Assembly: GCF_001556045.1 (NCBI RefSeq)
Contig: NZ_LSIC01000022.1
Span: 4,877 to 68,876, forward strand
Direction: 5' to 3'
Origin: Bradyrhizobium sp. CCH5-F6
GTDB lineage: Bacteria > Pseudomonadota > Alphaproteobacteria > Rhizobiales > Xanthobacteraceae
DNA: 64,000 bases
Made by a program: the position numbers and the translations under genes. Below, one piece after another: positions 34,210 to 43,939 of this stretch (its first letter is position 1; each line of letters opens with the position of its first letter). Below the pieces are notes generated by a model, which ran no database searches, was not told where the DNA came from, and saw nothing but the letters and a program-made list of their open reading frames with translations.

Positions 34210-34913
34210 TTCAGTTCCAGATAGAAACAACGTGCAGTCAATTGACCTTGGACAGCGCAATCGGCGTGGACGAGATGAAGCCCTCGGGCGCTCCTTCGTC
34301 CGTTGCCGGACGGCTGATCGCGCGTGGGGAGAAGCCTGCCCGTTTCCGGAGAAGGAGCTTTCCGGCCGTGGAACTAGGGCGTCACAAAGAAAGTTCGAGT
34401 AAATCGCGCGGCGCAGATTTTCCGAAAATTTCAATCAAATGACGATGGCCTGCAGGCGAATTGGCGGGGATGTGCGATGTGCGAGCAACATCATGTGTCA
34501 TTGTCGCCACTGCAGCTGCCATTTGTTGCGCCTGGGCGCTCCGCGTACGCCAGCAAGAGCATTCGCTGCAACGGCTGGTGGCTTGGCCGGCCGGGAGAGA
34601 ACCGCTTTCTTCGGTTAATGGATGTTGCGATGCAATGCAGCTAGACCGTTAAATCCTGCACACGCGATACCGGGAATGCCGGCCTGACATTGGGAGTCCG
34701 GCTCCGTTCAACGTCAACATCCCGCCTTGGCAGCCGCGATCGCGGGCATCCTGGCATTCGGCGACTTCATGCAGCAGCGGCTTGCGCGATTGCGGGCCTG
34801 ACGGCTTGGCGCGAAAGCGAGCGGGCTCGCAGGCTGGTGACTTGCGTTTGGCCGGCAACTATTGGCGAATGCGCCGCCCCCGAGGGTAGCAATGAGCAGG
34901 AAGGAATAGAGCG
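34210..34913. other. Intergenic stretch without a supported gene
   Basis: The 704 bases between the MarR gene and the dienelactone hydrolase-like gene contain several short open frames on both strands, but none with a ribosome binding site, domain or codon pattern that supports coding. The part next to the MarR gene should hold its promoter. A 63-codon frame from 34461 is hydrophobic in part but unsupported. Confidence 0.5.
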
Positions 34914-35801
34914 ATGAGCTTCGAAACCACCATGACATCCGACGTCGTCGGGCTGACCAAAAGCGCCCCGGTCTCACGCCGCGGATTCATGAGCGCCACC
35001 GCGGCCGTGGCGGCAGGCTATACGCTTGCGGCAGGTCCGGTCCGCGCCGAGGCGATCACGACCGACACCAGCGGCCTCCAGGCCGGCGATGCCAGGATCA
35101 AGGTCGGTTCCGAGGAGATGCCCGCCTATTTCGCCCGGCCGGCCGGCAACCCAAAGGCGCCGGTGATCATCGTGGCGATGGAGATCTTCGGCCTGCATGA
35201 ATACGTCAAGGACGTGACGCGGCGCCTCGCCAAGCTCGGCGCGTTCGCGGTCGCACCCGACTATTACTTCCGCAAGGGCACTGATCTCACCAAGGTCGCG
35301 GACATCAAGGATCTGCTCCCGATCGTCAATGCGAAGCCGGACGCCGAGCTGTTGTCCGATCTCGACGCGACGGCGGCATGGGCGGGATCGCAAGGCGGCG
35401 ACACGACGAGGCTCGGCATCATCGGCTTCTGCCGGGGCGGCCGCACGGTCTGGGAATATGCCGCCCACAGCGGCACGCTCAAGGCGGGTGTGGCCTTCTA
35501 TGGCACGTTGGTCGATCCTGCCAATCCGGTGTGGCCGAAGAGCCCGATGCAGCTTGCGCCCGAGATGAAGGCGCCGGTGCTCGGTCTCTATGGCGGCGCC
35601 GATTCGGGTATTCCCGTCGCCCAGGTCGAACAGATGAAGGCGGCGCTCGAGCAGAGCAAGAAGCCAGCCGACTTCAAGATCTACCCCGAAGCGCCGCACG
35701 GCTTCCATGCCGACTATCGCGGCAGCTATCGCAAGGAGGCCGCGGAAGATGCCTGGAAGCAGGCGCAGGCCTGGTTCAAGAAATATGGCGTCTTGAGCTG
35801 A
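34914..35801 (+). CDS. Tat-exported dienelactone hydrolase family protein
   Basis: The 295-residue alpha/beta hydrolase begins with a twin-arginine signal (SRRGFMSATAAVAAGYTLAA, residues 21-40), so it is probably exported folded to the periplasm. The nucleophile is Cys173 in GFCRGG, and the likely triad partners are Asp230 (GGADSG) and His262 (PHGFH). Cys as nucleophile is typical of dienelactone hydrolases. GGAAGGAATAGAG precedes the ATG. A clear intrinsic terminator follows. The substrate cannot be told from sequence. Confidence 0.88.
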   Translation: MSFETTMTSDVVGLTKSAPVSRRGFMSATAAVAAGYTLAAGPVRAEAITTDTSGLQAGDARIKVGSEEMPAYFARPAGNPKAPVIIVAMEIFGLHEYVKDVTRRLAKLGAFAVAPDYYFRKGTDLTKVADIKDLLPIVNAKPDAELLSDLDATAAWAGSQGGDTTRLGIIGFCRGGRTVWEYAAHSGTLKAGVAFYGTLVDPANPVWPKSPMQLAPEMKAPVLGLYGGADSGIPVAQVEQMKAALEQSKKPADFKIYPEAPHGFHADYRGSYRKEAAEDAWKQAQAWFKKYGVLS

Positions 35802-35813
35802 TGCATGGTTTCG

Positions 35814-35840
35814 AAGGGCGGCCCGATCGGCCGCCCTTTT
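35814..35840 (+). terminator. Intrinsic terminator after the dienelactone hydrolase gene
   Basis: AAGGGCGGCC (35814-35823) pairs with GGCCGCCCTT (35829-35838) around CGATC, followed by TTTT overlapping the arm end. It lies 13 bases after the stop. Confidence 0.88.
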
Positions 35841-35954
35841 GAGATCAGGTTTAATAGCTGCAGCGGGAGAGGTGAACGAGCCGCGGCAATCGATTCAACC
35901 TAAGCCCATTCCGCTTTAGACATCGCGCGAGCCAAGACATAACGGGTGCGCCAC

Positions 35955-36803
35955 CTATCGTCCTTCGCCTGTCCGCCACAGCGCATCCAGGCCGTGCCGG
36001 TAGGTCGGGTAGGCCAGCGTGACGCCGAGCTCGCGCTTCAAATTCGCGTTGGAGACACGGGCGCTGCCGGCATAGAAGCTGCGGGCCATCGCCGACATTT
36101 CGGCGGTGGCGAACGCCTCTTCGGGCGGCGGCGCAACGCCCATCAGCTGCGCCGCATAGGAGATCACGTCCTGCGGCGGTGCGGGCTCGTCGTCGCAGAC
36201 GTTCCAAATGCCGCCGCCGTGGCGATGAATCGCGGCCATGATCGCACGCGCGATGTCGTCGACGTGGATGCGGTTGAAGACCTGTCCCGGCTTGATGATG
36301 CGCCGAGCGTTTCCCGCGCGCAGCGTCGCCAGCGCGTTGCGGCCAGGGCCGTAGATGCCGGCAAGCCGCAGGACCGCGGCATCGCCGTGTGTCACCTCTG
36401 TCCAGGCCTGCTCCGCAGCAACGCGCATGCGCGTTCTCTCGAGCGTCGCCTGCGGCGGCGTGCTCTCGTCGACCCATCCGCCGGCGTGATCGCCATAGAC
36501 GCCGATGGTGGAGAGATAGACGACCTTGCGCCGACCGTCCGCCAGCAGGTCGCCGAACGCCGCGATGGCGGGATCGCCGGTGGTGCCGGGCGGGATCGAC
36601 ACCACTAGCACGTCGGCCTCGCGAACCTGTTGAGCCGTGTCGCTTGACGGGGCGCCGCCGGAAAAGGCATGCACCTCGAGGCCGGAGAGATCGTTCCGCT
36701 GCGCGGGGTCGCGCACGGTGCCGGCGATATGCGAGAAGCTGTCGCCGTGTTTGCGGACGAAGTGCCGGGCACTGTAGCCGAGGCCAAGGATGAAGAGCCG
36801 CAT
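35955..36803 (-). CDS. NAD-dependent epimerase/dehydratase-like SDR protein
   Basis: The 282-residue product has a Rossmann-type opening (MRLFILGLGYSARHFVRK; GxGxxA-like) and an extended-SDR core with STIGVYGDHAGGWVDESTPP and VLRLAGIYGPGRNALATLRA. YxxxK is not obvious, so catalytic class is unclear. It resembles proteins annotated as NAD(P)-dependent epimerases or YeeZ-like. The start at 36803 is the first that gives the nucleotide-binding strand at the N-terminus. Confidence 0.82.
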   Translation of the reverse strand: MRLFILGLGYSARHFVRKHGDSFSHIAGTVRDPAQRNDLSGLEVHAFSGGAPSSDTAQQVREADVLVVSIPPGTTGDPAIAAFGDLLADGRRKVVYLSTIGVYGDHAGGWVDESTPPQATLERTRMRVAAEQAWTEVTHGDAAVLRLAGIYGPGRNALATLRAGNARRIIKPGQVFNRIHVDDIARAIMAAIHRHGGGIWNVCDDEPAPPQDVISYAAQLMGVAPPPEEAFATAEMSAMARSFYAGSARVSNANLKRELGVTLAYPTYRHGLDALWRTGEGR

Positions 36804-36998
36804 GCGTCTCCTGTGCAGGTCGGAGTTCCCGTTCGCGCCGTCGTGCGCCTCTCGCTCATAAGAGATTTTTGGGTCCGGCAAAAGATATTGCGATTTGTCG
36901 CGCCTGTCGCTTCGCGGGATGCTCGCTCGTCACAGGCAGGTCGGGAGGAGGCATCGTTGGCGACCGGGTCGATCATTCAGGCGGAAGCGCCGGGGGCA

Positions 36999-37745
36999 AT
37001 GCCATGTGATGCCGGGCCATGTGATGCCGGCGAGCTGATCCGGCGCGCGGCGGCGCTGATCTTCGACGTCGACGGCACCCTCGCCGAGACCGAGGAACTG
37101 CACCGGCAGGCCTTCAACCTTGCCTTCGTCCGCCGAGGCCTCGACTGGCACTGGGACCGCGCCGTCTACAAGGAGCTCTTGCGCGTGACGGGGGGCAAGG
37201 AGCGCATGCGCGCCTACCACGCAAGGCTGGGGATCGCTCCACCATTATCCGACATGGATATCGCAGAGCTCCACCGCATCAAGACCGCGCATTATGCCGA
37301 ACTGGTGGAGACCGGCTGCTGCCCCTTGAGGCCCGGCGTGACGGATCAGCTCGCTGCGGCCCGGGCACGCGGGCAGCGGCTGGCAATTGCGACCACCACC
37401 TCGCACGGCAATATCGATGCGTTGCTGTCGCGGGCGCTGGGCAAGCGCTGGGCGGGGGACTTCGACGCGATCGTCGCCGGCGATGACGTGCCGCACAAGA
37501 AGCCTGCGCCGGACGTCTATCTCGAGATCCTGGCGCGGCTGAAGCTGGACGCGTCGGATTGCGTCGCGATTGAGGATTCCGCCAACGGCCTGATTGCGGC
37601 CTCGCGCGCCGGCATCCCGGTTCTGATCACGCGCAGCATGTTCTTTGGAGACGATGACTTCACGGCGGCGCAGGTCGTGTTGGACGACCTGTCGGAACTC
37701 GGTGCCGCCCAACAAAAGATCGAAAAACAACCCCATGCACAGTAG
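36999..37745 (+). CDS. HAD-family hydrolase, CbbY-like
   Basis: The 248-residue phosphatase-like protein has the HAD motifs: IFDVDGTLAETEELH (nucleophile Asp23, acid Asp25), IATTTSHGN (motif II Thr), HKKPAPDVYLEIL (motif III Lys) and AIEDSANGLIAASRAG (motif IV). The helical cap between motifs I and II is of the CbbY/phosphoglucomutase type. It could dephosphorylate a sugar phosphate; CbbY removes xylulose bisphosphate. The ATG at 36999 follows GGGGG; the frame extends upstream into the divergent SDR gene, which argues against a longer form. Confidence 0.85.
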   Translation: MPCDAGPCDAGELIRRAAALIFDVDGTLAETEELHRQAFNLAFVRRGLDWHWDRAVYKELLRVTGGKERMRAYHARLGIAPPLSDMDIAELHRIKTAHYAELVETGCCPLRPGVTDQLAAARARGQRLAIATTTSHGNIDALLSRALGKRWAGDFDAIVAGDDVPHKKPAPDVYLEILARLKLDASDCVAIEDSANGLIAASRAGIPVLITRSMFFGDDDFTAAQVVLDDLSELGAAQQKIEKQPHAQ

Positions 37746-37769
37746 ATCACGCCCGCGTGATCGCTGCGT

Positions 37770-38177
37770 TCAGTGGACCCGGTGGCTCGTTCTATCGTCC
37801 TCAGCCTGTTCGATTATCTGCGCGATCGGGCTGGACTGATGGTGCACCAGGCGCCAGTCGTCGCCGACGCGGCGAAAATGGTTCGCGGCGGCCAAAGCGG
37901 TGCCATCGACGATCTCGATGCAGAGCACGCGCGCGCTGTCGCCGTCGACGATCGCCTGCGGCTCGGCGCAGACGATCTGCGGCCGCTCCGGGTTTTGCAG
38001 GATGTCGCGCCAGCTCCCGATCACGGTGGAGCGTCCGATGATGGCCGGCCAGCCGGGATGGATGCAGGAGATGGCGTCGTCATCCGCCCACATCCGCTCC
38101 ATACCGGCAAAGTCGCCTGCTGAGAACGCGGCGTAAAAGGCCGCGTTGGCGGCGATGACCTTGCTGTCATTTCCCAT
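37770..38177 (-). CDS. SnoaL/NTF2-like small protein
   Basis: The 135-residue product has the cone-like NTF2 fold pattern: FYAAFSAGDFAGMERMWADD near the start, then CIHPGWPAIIGRSTVIGSW, and a C-terminal strand with HFRRVGDDWRLVHHQSSPI. Such proteins are found as small enzymes or ligand binders with unknown substrates. The start at 38177 is the second methionine region; a longer frame to 38252 adds a basic, poorly conserved stretch. It is convergent with the HAD gene. Confidence 0.82.
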   Translation of the reverse strand: MGNDSKVIAANAAFYAAFSAGDFAGMERMWADDDAISCIHPGWPAIIGRSTVIGSWRDILQNPERPQIVCAEPQAIVDGDSARVLCIEIVDGTALAAANHFRRVGDDWRLVHHQSSPIAQIIEQAEDDRTSHRVH

Positions 38178-38303
38178 CGCTCTCGGGTGGCGCAAGGACA
38201 GGCAAAAATCAAGCGCGACTTCCGTCGATCTTGGCCGCAGTGCAGCATTCAAGAGCGCGCCCGCTTCGTCGGCGATCCACGCGGGGAGGCGGGCGAAAAC
38301 GCA

Positions 38304-38993
38304 TCATCCGATCGCAAAATCGGCTGCCGTCTCGGCGTGAATGGCCGTCGTGTCGAACGTTTCGACCGAGGTGTCGTCCTGGCCGACCAGCATCGTGATC
38401 TCGGTGCAGCCGAGGATCATGCATTCGGCGCCGCGGGCGACGAGGGCTGCCATCACCTCCTGGTAGCGACGGCGCGAGGGAGCGGCGACGTTCCCGAGGC
38501 AGAGCTCGTCGTAGATGATGCGGTTCACGTCCGCGCGCGCGTCGGCCGGAGGAATCAGCACGTCGAGATCATGCGCGCGCAACCGGTCGATGTAGAAATC
38601 CTGCTCCATCGTGAACTTGGTGCCGAGCAGCCCGACCCGCCGGTATCCCTTGGCCCGAATTCGCTGCGCCGTCGCGTCGCCGATGTGAATGAACGGAACG
38701 GCCACGCTCGATATGATCTCGGGTGCCAGTTTATGCATCGTGTTCGTGCAGAGCACGATTGCACGCGCCCCGGCGCTTTCGAGCCGCTGTGCGACCTCCG
38801 CCAGGCTGGCCGCTGCCTCCTGCCAGCGGCCGGCGTATTGCATTTGTTTGATCTCCTCGAAATCGTAGGAATACATCAACAAGGGTGCCGAATGCAGCTT
38901 GCCCATGCGATCGCGGACCCGCTCGTTGATCAGCTTGTAGTAGAGCGCGGTGCTCTCCCAGCTCATGCCCCCGATCAGGCCAATGGTTTGCAT
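38304..38993 (-). CDS. Aspartate/glutamate racemase family protein
   Basis: The 229-residue product opens with MQTIGLIGGMSWESTALYYK, characteristic of the YgeA/RacX-type aspartate racemases. Both catalytic cysteines are present: Cys82 in LCTNTMHK and Cys196 in LGCTEI. Length is typical. It probably racemises an amino acid in the cytoplasm; the substrate is not determined. The start at 38993 matches the family start. Confidence 0.9.
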   Translation of the reverse strand: MQTIGLIGGMSWESTALYYKLINERVRDRMGKLHSAPLLMYSYDFEEIKQMQYAGRWQEAAASLAEVAQRLESAGARAIVLCTNTMHKLAPEIISSVAVPFIHIGDATAQRIRAKGYRRVGLLGTKFTMEQDFYIDRLRAHDLDVLIPPADARADVNRIIYDELCLGNVAAPSRRRYQEVMAALVARGAECMILGCTEITMLVGQDDTSVETFDTTAIHAETAADFAIG

Positions 38994-39213
38994 TCGAGTG
39001 CTCCAGAACAGTTGCCTCGGCCGGATCGTAGACGAAGACGCCGAAGCTCGGAAGCCGTCCCTTGATTGTGGCAGCTCCGCCGTGCCATCATTCCCTCGCG
39101 CCGATTTGATCCTCAGCTTGCGGGCGCATCTAAAAATGCAGCTAAAGAGAACCGCTATCCCTGCATCGTCCCGCATTGCGTGAGCCGTCGGCCATCTCGA
39201 CTGGGAGGGCCAA

Positions 39214-39960
39214 ATGAAACTTGCTGCGATCGCGGATGTGCACGGGAATCGTCCGGCGCTGGACGCCGTCCTTGCGGACATTGCCGCGCTCGGTATCGAC
39301 GACGTCGTGAACCTTGGAGACCACGTCAGCGGACCGCTCGAGGCGGCCGGAACTGCAGACCTGCTCATCGAGCGGGGATTTCCGTCGGTGCGGGGAGATC
39401 AGGACCGCATCCTACTGGAGCTCCGGCAGGCGGGCACTTCCTCACGGAGCGATTTTCAACAGCTTGAGCGCAGGCATTTCGAGTGGATGGCTGATATGCC
39501 GTCCACTCTGATGTACAAAGACCGGGTGTTCCTGTGCCACGCATCGCCTACCAACGATGCTGCCTTCTGGCTCGACACGATAAGTGAGAGCGGTGTGGTG
39601 CGCGCCAGTTCGATCGAGGAGATCGAGGTCGAGGCCGAAGGGATCGATGCCCAAATCATCCTGTGCGGGCACACTCACATTCCAAGGATTGTTCGTCTGA
39701 GGGATGGGCGACTGGTCGTAAATCCCGGCAGCGTTGGGTTGCCCGGTTACGATGGAAGATTGCCTGTGCCTTACGTCGTCGAGCTCGGCACGCCTCACGC
39801 GTGCTACGCCATATTGGAGCATGCCGGAGGAGGCTGGTCCGCGAGCATCCGCTACGTGCCCTACGATAGCGCCGCCATGGCCGCACTGGCGCGCCGCAAG
39901 GGCATGCTCACCTGGGCGAGCGCGATTGCAACCGGTTGGGTTCGGCCGGAGCGGAGTTAG
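39214..39960 (+). CDS. Metallophosphoesterase family protein
   Basis: The 248-residue protein has the calcineurin-like motifs in order: AAIADVHGNRPALDAV (metal ligands Asp-x-His), VNLGDHVSGP, FLCHASPTND and LCGHTHIPRI, with NPGSVGLPGYDG at the end. It is of the short bacterial YfcE/MJ0936-like type, a phosphodiesterase of unknown substrate. GGGAGGGCCAA precedes the ATG. It stands alone, with unrelated genes on both sides. Confidence 0.9.
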   Translation: MKLAAIADVHGNRPALDAVLADIAALGIDDVVNLGDHVSGPLEAAGTADLLIERGFPSVRGDQDRILLELRQAGTSSRSDFQQLERRHFEWMADMPSTLMYKDRVFLCHASPTNDAAFWLDTISESGVVRASSIEEIEVEAEGIDAQIILCGHTHIPRIVRLRDGRLVVNPGSVGLPGYDGRLPVPYVVELGTPHACYAILEHAGGGWSASIRYVPYDSAAMAALARRKGMLTWASAIATGWVRPERS

Positions 39961-40214
39961 GCCGGCACCGGGTCAGAAAGGCACGCCGCGCTCCTCTGAA
40001 GCTGCGGAGCTCCAAGCTCTCCGGTATCTGTTCGCGGGCCTGGTCAAGCGGCCGCGGCACCGGCGGTCGTGCAAACGGCAGGGACGGGCATGCCGCCTGC
40101 GCAGGCTGCGAAAAGCCTTTCGATCTTGCGCGTCCTGTCGGCCTGTCCTACGCCACCTCCGAACGAATTTTGCGAGGCGGTGAGGGGCATCGCCGAAGTC
40201 TCGAGGGAGCCGAC

Positions 40215-41876
40215 ATGACCATCCGCAACACCCGCACCGGGGGCCAGATCCTGATCGATCAGCTCGTCGCCCAAGGCGTCGAGCGCGTCACCTGCGTGCC
40301 GGGCGAGAGCTATCTGGCGGCGCTCGATGCGCTGCATGACAGCCCGATCGACGTCGTGATCTGCCGCGCCGAAGGTGGCGCGGCGATGATGGCGGAGGCC
40401 TATGGCAAGCTCACGGGGCGGCCTGGTGTCTGCTTCGTCACCCGCGGCCCCGGCGCGACCAATGCCAGCCACGGCGTCCACATCGCGATGCAGGATTCGA
40501 CGCCGATGATCCTGTTCGTCGGCCAGGTCGATACCGGCATGCGCGAGCGCGAGGCGTTCCAGGAGCTCGACTACAAGGCGGTGTTCGGCACCATGGCGAA
40601 ATGGGCGGTCGAGATCGATCGCCCCGACCGCATTCCGGAGCTGGTCGCGCGCGCCTTCCGCGTCGCCATGCAGGGCCGCCCGGGCCCGGTGGTGATCGCG
40701 CTGCCGGAGAACATGCTGACCGAGACCGCCGCCGTGGCCGATGCCAAGCGCATCGAGCCCGCCGTCAGTTGGCCGGCGCCTGCCGATATCGAACGCGTCG
40801 GTGCGATGCTTGCGAGCGCAAAGGCGCCGCTCGTCATTCTCGGCGGCACACGCTGGACCGATGAGGCGACCAAGAGCATCGCGCGCTTTGCCGAGCGCTT
40901 CGATCTGCCCGTCGCGACCTCGTTCCGCCGGGCCTCGCTGATCGATGCCGATCATTCGCACTATGCCGGCGATCTCGGCATCGGCCCGAGCCCGGGCCTG
41001 AAGGCGCGCATCGAGGGCGCCGATGTCATCCTGCTCATCGGCGGCCGCATGTCGGAGATGCCGTCCTCGTCCTACACGCTGCTGGACATTCCGACGCCGC
41101 AACAGAAGCTGATCCATGTGCACCCGGGCTCGGAAGAGCTCGGCCGGGTCTATCAGCCGGCGCTTGCGATCCAGGCGACGCCGGCCGCCTTCGCTGCCGC
41201 CGTCGAGCCGCTGAAGCCCGCCGGCGCGGTGGCCTGGAAGGGCGAGGCCGCCAAGGCACATGCCGATTATCTCGCCTGGACCGACAAGGCGCGCGAGCTG
41301 CCGGGCAGGTTCCAGTACGGCCAGGTGATGACCTGGCTGCGCGACCGCCTGCCGAAGGACGCCATCGTTTGCAACGGCGCCGGCAATTATGCCGGCTGGA
41401 TCCATCGCCATCACCGCTTCCACAGCTTTGCGGCCCAGCTCGCGCCAACCTCGGGCTCGATGGGCTACGGTGTGCCGGCGGGCGTGATGGCAAAGCGGCA
41501 CTATCCGGATCGCGTCGTCGTCGCCTTTGCCGGCGACGGCTGCATCCTGATGAATGGCCAGGAATTCGCGACAGCCGTGCAGTATGACGCGCCACTGATC
41601 GTCATCATCATCGACAATTCGCAATACGGCACCATCCGCATGCACCAGGAGCGCGACTATCCCGGCCGCGTCGTCGGCACCCAGCTCAAGAACCCGGATT
41701 TCGCGATGTACGCGAAAGCGTTCGGCGGCCATGGTGAGCGCGTGGAGCGCACCGAAGAGTTCGCGCCGGCATTCGAGCGCGCGCTGGCCTCGGGCAAGCC
41801 GGCGATCCTCCACTGCATCATCGATCCGCGCGCGATCTCGGTCGGCAAGGACTTCGTCCCTGCGGTGAAGGCTTAA
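40215..41876 (+). CDS. Thiamine diphosphate-dependent enzyme, acetolactate synthase-like
   Basis: The 553-residue protein has the three domains of the POX/AHAS family. The N-terminal domain has CRAEGGAAMMAEAYGKLTGR with the catalytic glutamate that activates ThDP. The C-terminal domain has the ThDP motif AFAGDGCILMNGQEFATA followed by IIDNSQYGTI. It belongs to IlvB-like proteins but is not next to a regulatory subunit, so a catabolic role is more likely than branched-chain synthesis. The ATG at 40215 follows GAGGGAG. It leads an operon with a DadA-like oxidase, a racemase and an SDR. Confidence 0.88.
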   Translation: MTIRNTRTGGQILIDQLVAQGVERVTCVPGESYLAALDALHDSPIDVVICRAEGGAAMMAEAYGKLTGRPGVCFVTRGPGATNASHGVHIAMQDSTPMILFVGQVDTGMREREAFQELDYKAVFGTMAKWAVEIDRPDRIPELVARAFRVAMQGRPGPVVIALPENMLTETAAVADAKRIEPAVSWPAPADIERVGAMLASAKAPLVILGGTRWTDEATKSIARFAERFDLPVATSFRRASLIDADHSHYAGDLGIGPSPGLKARIEGADVILLIGGRMSEMPSSSYTLLDIPTPQQKLIHVHPGSEELGRVYQPALAIQATPAAFAAAVEPLKPAGAVAWKGEAAKAHADYLAWTDKARELPGRFQYGQVMTWLRDRLPKDAIVCNGAGNYAGWIHRHHRFHSFAAQLAPTSGSMGYGVPAGVMAKRHYPDRVVVAFAGDGCILMNGQEFATAVQYDAPLIVIIIDNSQYGTIRMHQERDYPGRVVGTQLKNPDFAMYAKAFGGHGERVERTEEFAPAFERALASGKPAILHCIIDPRAISVGKDFVPAVKA

Positions 41877-41880
41877 GGCA

Positions 41881-43146
41881 ATGGCGGCCGGCCGCCACGT
41901 TGCCATCATCGGGGCCGGCGCGGTCGGTGTGATCAGCGCGATCGAGGCGCTGCGCGAGGGCCATCGCGTCACGCTGATCGACCCGGGCGAGCCCGGCGGC
42001 GAACAGGCCGCCAGTTACGGCAACGCCGGCTGGCTGTCGTCGCATTCGGTGATCCCGCCGGCCGAGCCGGGCATCTGGAGGAAGGTGCCGGGATATCTCT
42101 TGGACCCGCTCGGTCCGCTCGCGATCCGCTGGTCTTATCTGCCGAAGGCGTTGCCCTGGCTGATCAAGTATCTGCTCTCGGGCTGGACCGCGGCGCGGGT
42201 CGAGACGACGGCATTTGCGCTGCGCGACCTGCTGAAGGACGCACCGCTACTGCACCGGAAGCTCGCGGAAGAGGCCGGCGTGCCCGAGCTGATCGAGCGC
42301 AACGGCGTGATGCATGTCTTCCCGTCGCGCGGCAATTTCGACAACGATCTCGGCTGGCGCCTGCGCAAGAAGGTCGGCGTCCAGTGGCTGGAGCTCAACG
42401 CCGATGAGATGCGTCAGCGCGAGCCCGATCTGCATCCGCGCTACACCTTTGGCGTGGTGGTGGAGGAGGCTGGCCGCTGCCGCAACCCCGGGGCTTATGT
42501 CGCAGCTCTCGCGCAGCATGCGTTCGCGAGCGGTGCCAGGCACGTGCGGGCCAAGGCGACGGGACTCAAGCTCGATGGCAACAAGCTCGTAGCCGTCCTC
42601 ACTGAGACCGGCGAGATCGCTTGCGATGCCGCTGTTGTCGCCGCCGGCGCGCGATCGAAGCAGCTCACCGCGTCGGTCGGCGATCCCCTCCCGCTCGAGA
42701 CCGAGCGTGGCTATCACGTCGTGATCGAGAACCCGGAGTCCGGCCCGCGCAGCTCGATGATGGCATCCGACGCCAAGATGGTCGTGAACTGGACCGACAA
42801 GGGTCTGCGCGCTGCCGGTACGGTCGAGATCGCCGGCCTGGAGGCAGCGCCGAACTGGAAGCGCGCCGAAATCCTGCGCAACCACCTCCTCAGCATGTTC
42901 CCAAAGCTGCCGAAGGACATTCCAGCCTCCCGCGTCAAGACCTGGTTCGGCCATCGTCCGAGCATGCCGGATGGACGTCCCTGCATCGGCTATGCGCGCG
43001 CCTCGCGCGACATCGTCTATGCCTTCGGCCACGGCCATGTCGGCCTGGTCGGCTCGGCCCGCACCGGCCGTCTCGTCGCACAGCTCCTGAGCGGCAAGCA
43101 GCCTGAGATTCCGCTCGGTCCCTTCGCGCCCGATCGTTTCCTGTGA
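41881..43146 (+). CDS. FAD-dependent D-amino-acid dehydrogenase-like oxidoreductase
   Basis: The 421-residue protein has an N-terminal FAD dinucleotide-binding motif (VAIIGAGAVGVISAIEALRE) and DAO-fold features such as AASYGNAGWLSSHSVIPPAE and the C-terminal GHGHVGLVGSARTGRLVAQL. It resembles DadA-type D-amino acid dehydrogenases, which pass electrons to the respiratory chain. It begins four bases after the ThDP enzyme. The adjacent racemase fits with D-amino acid use. Confidence 0.87.
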   Translation: MAAGRHVAIIGAGAVGVISAIEALREGHRVTLIDPGEPGGEQAASYGNAGWLSSHSVIPPAEPGIWRKVPGYLLDPLGPLAIRWSYLPKALPWLIKYLLSGWTAARVETTAFALRDLLKDAPLLHRKLAEEAGVPELIERNGVMHVFPSRGNFDNDLGWRLRKKVGVQWLELNADEMRQREPDLHPRYTFGVVVEEAGRCRNPGAYVAALAQHAFASGARHVRAKATGLKLDGNKLVAVLTETGEIACDAAVVAAGARSKQLTASVGDPLPLETERGYHVVIENPESGPRSSMMASDAKMVVNWTDKGLRAAGTVEIAGLEAAPNWKRAEILRNHLLSMFPKLPKDIPASRVKTWFGHRPSMPDGRPCIGYARASRDIVYAFGHGHVGLVGSARTGRLVAQLLSGKQPEIPLGPFAPDRFL

Positions 43147-43156
43147 GATTTGCACC

Positions 43157-43900
43157 ATGACCGCTTCAGCAAATCCGTCCTCCCGCATCGCTCGTGGCGG
43201 CAAGGCCATCTATGGCGCACCGCTCGGCATCCTGATGCTTGAGGCGCGCTTCCCCCGCATTCCCGGTGACATGGGCAACGGCACCACCTGGCCGTTCCCC
43301 GTGCTCTATCGCGTGGTGAGTGGCGCTTCGCCGGAAAAGGTGGTGCTGAAGGGCGCAGCCGGCCTGCTGCCTGACTTCATCGACGCCGCCAGGGATCTGG
43401 TGCGGCTCGGGGCCGAAGCCATCACCACCAATTGCGGCTTCCTCTCGCTGTTCCAGAAGGAGATCGCGGCGGCCGTCGGCGTTCCCGTTGCGACCTCGTC
43501 GCTGATGCAGGTGCCCTGGGTGCAAGCGACCTTGCCGCCGGGCAAGCGCGTCGGCCTCGTCACGGTGTCGGGCTCGACCTTGACGCCGGCCCATCTCGAA
43601 GGCGCCGGCGTGCCGCTCGACACGCCGCTGGTCGGCACCGAGAACGGCAAGGAGTTCTTCCGTGTCCTGATCAAGGCCGAGAAGGACGACATGGACGTCG
43701 CGCAGGCCGAACGGGACGTGGTCGAGGCCGGCAAGGAGCTCGTCGCGAAGAACCCAGACGTCGGCGCCATCGTGCTCGAATGCACCAACATGCCGCCTTA
43801 TGCCGCAGCGCTTCAGGCCGAAGTCGGGCTGCCGGTCTACGACATCTATTCCATGATCACCTGGTTTCACGCCGGACTGCGCCCGCGCGTCTTTGCGTGA
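43157..43900 (+). CDS. Asp/Glu/hydantoin racemase superfamily protein
   Basis: The 247-residue product has two cysteine motifs in the expected places: Cys93 in TTNCGFLS and Cys209 in LECTNMPPY. The N-terminal part (YGAPLGILMLEARFPRIPGD) is of a subgroup often annotated as aspartate/glutamate racemase family protein. It follows the DadA-like gene by ten bases. It could supply a D- or L-isomer for the neighbouring oxidase; the substrate is unknown. Confidence 0.85.
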   Translation: MTASANPSSRIARGGKAIYGAPLGILMLEARFPRIPGDMGNGTTWPFPVLYRVVSGASPEKVVLKGAAGLLPDFIDAARDLVRLGAEAITTNCGFLSLFQKEIAAAVGVPVATSSLMQVPWVQATLPPGKRVGLVTVSGSTLTPAHLEGAGVPLDTPLVGTENGKEFFRVLIKAEKDDMDVAQAERDVVEAGKELVAKNPDVGAIVLECTNMPPYAAALQAEVGLPVYDIYSMITWFHAGLRPRVFA

Positions 43901-43939
43901 ACGCGTCCGCGAGATCGTCACAAGTCCTGGAGCGAAACC

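Noticed and set aside
34461..34652. 63-codon frame with a short hydrophobic part
   Set aside because: No ribosome binding site, no recognisable motif and no operon context.
40044..41972. 642-codon open frame on the minus strand opposite the ThDP-enzyme gene
   Set aside because: It mirrors a strong coding gene on the other strand and is Arg/His/Asp-rich without domains. Long antisense frames are expected at this GC content.
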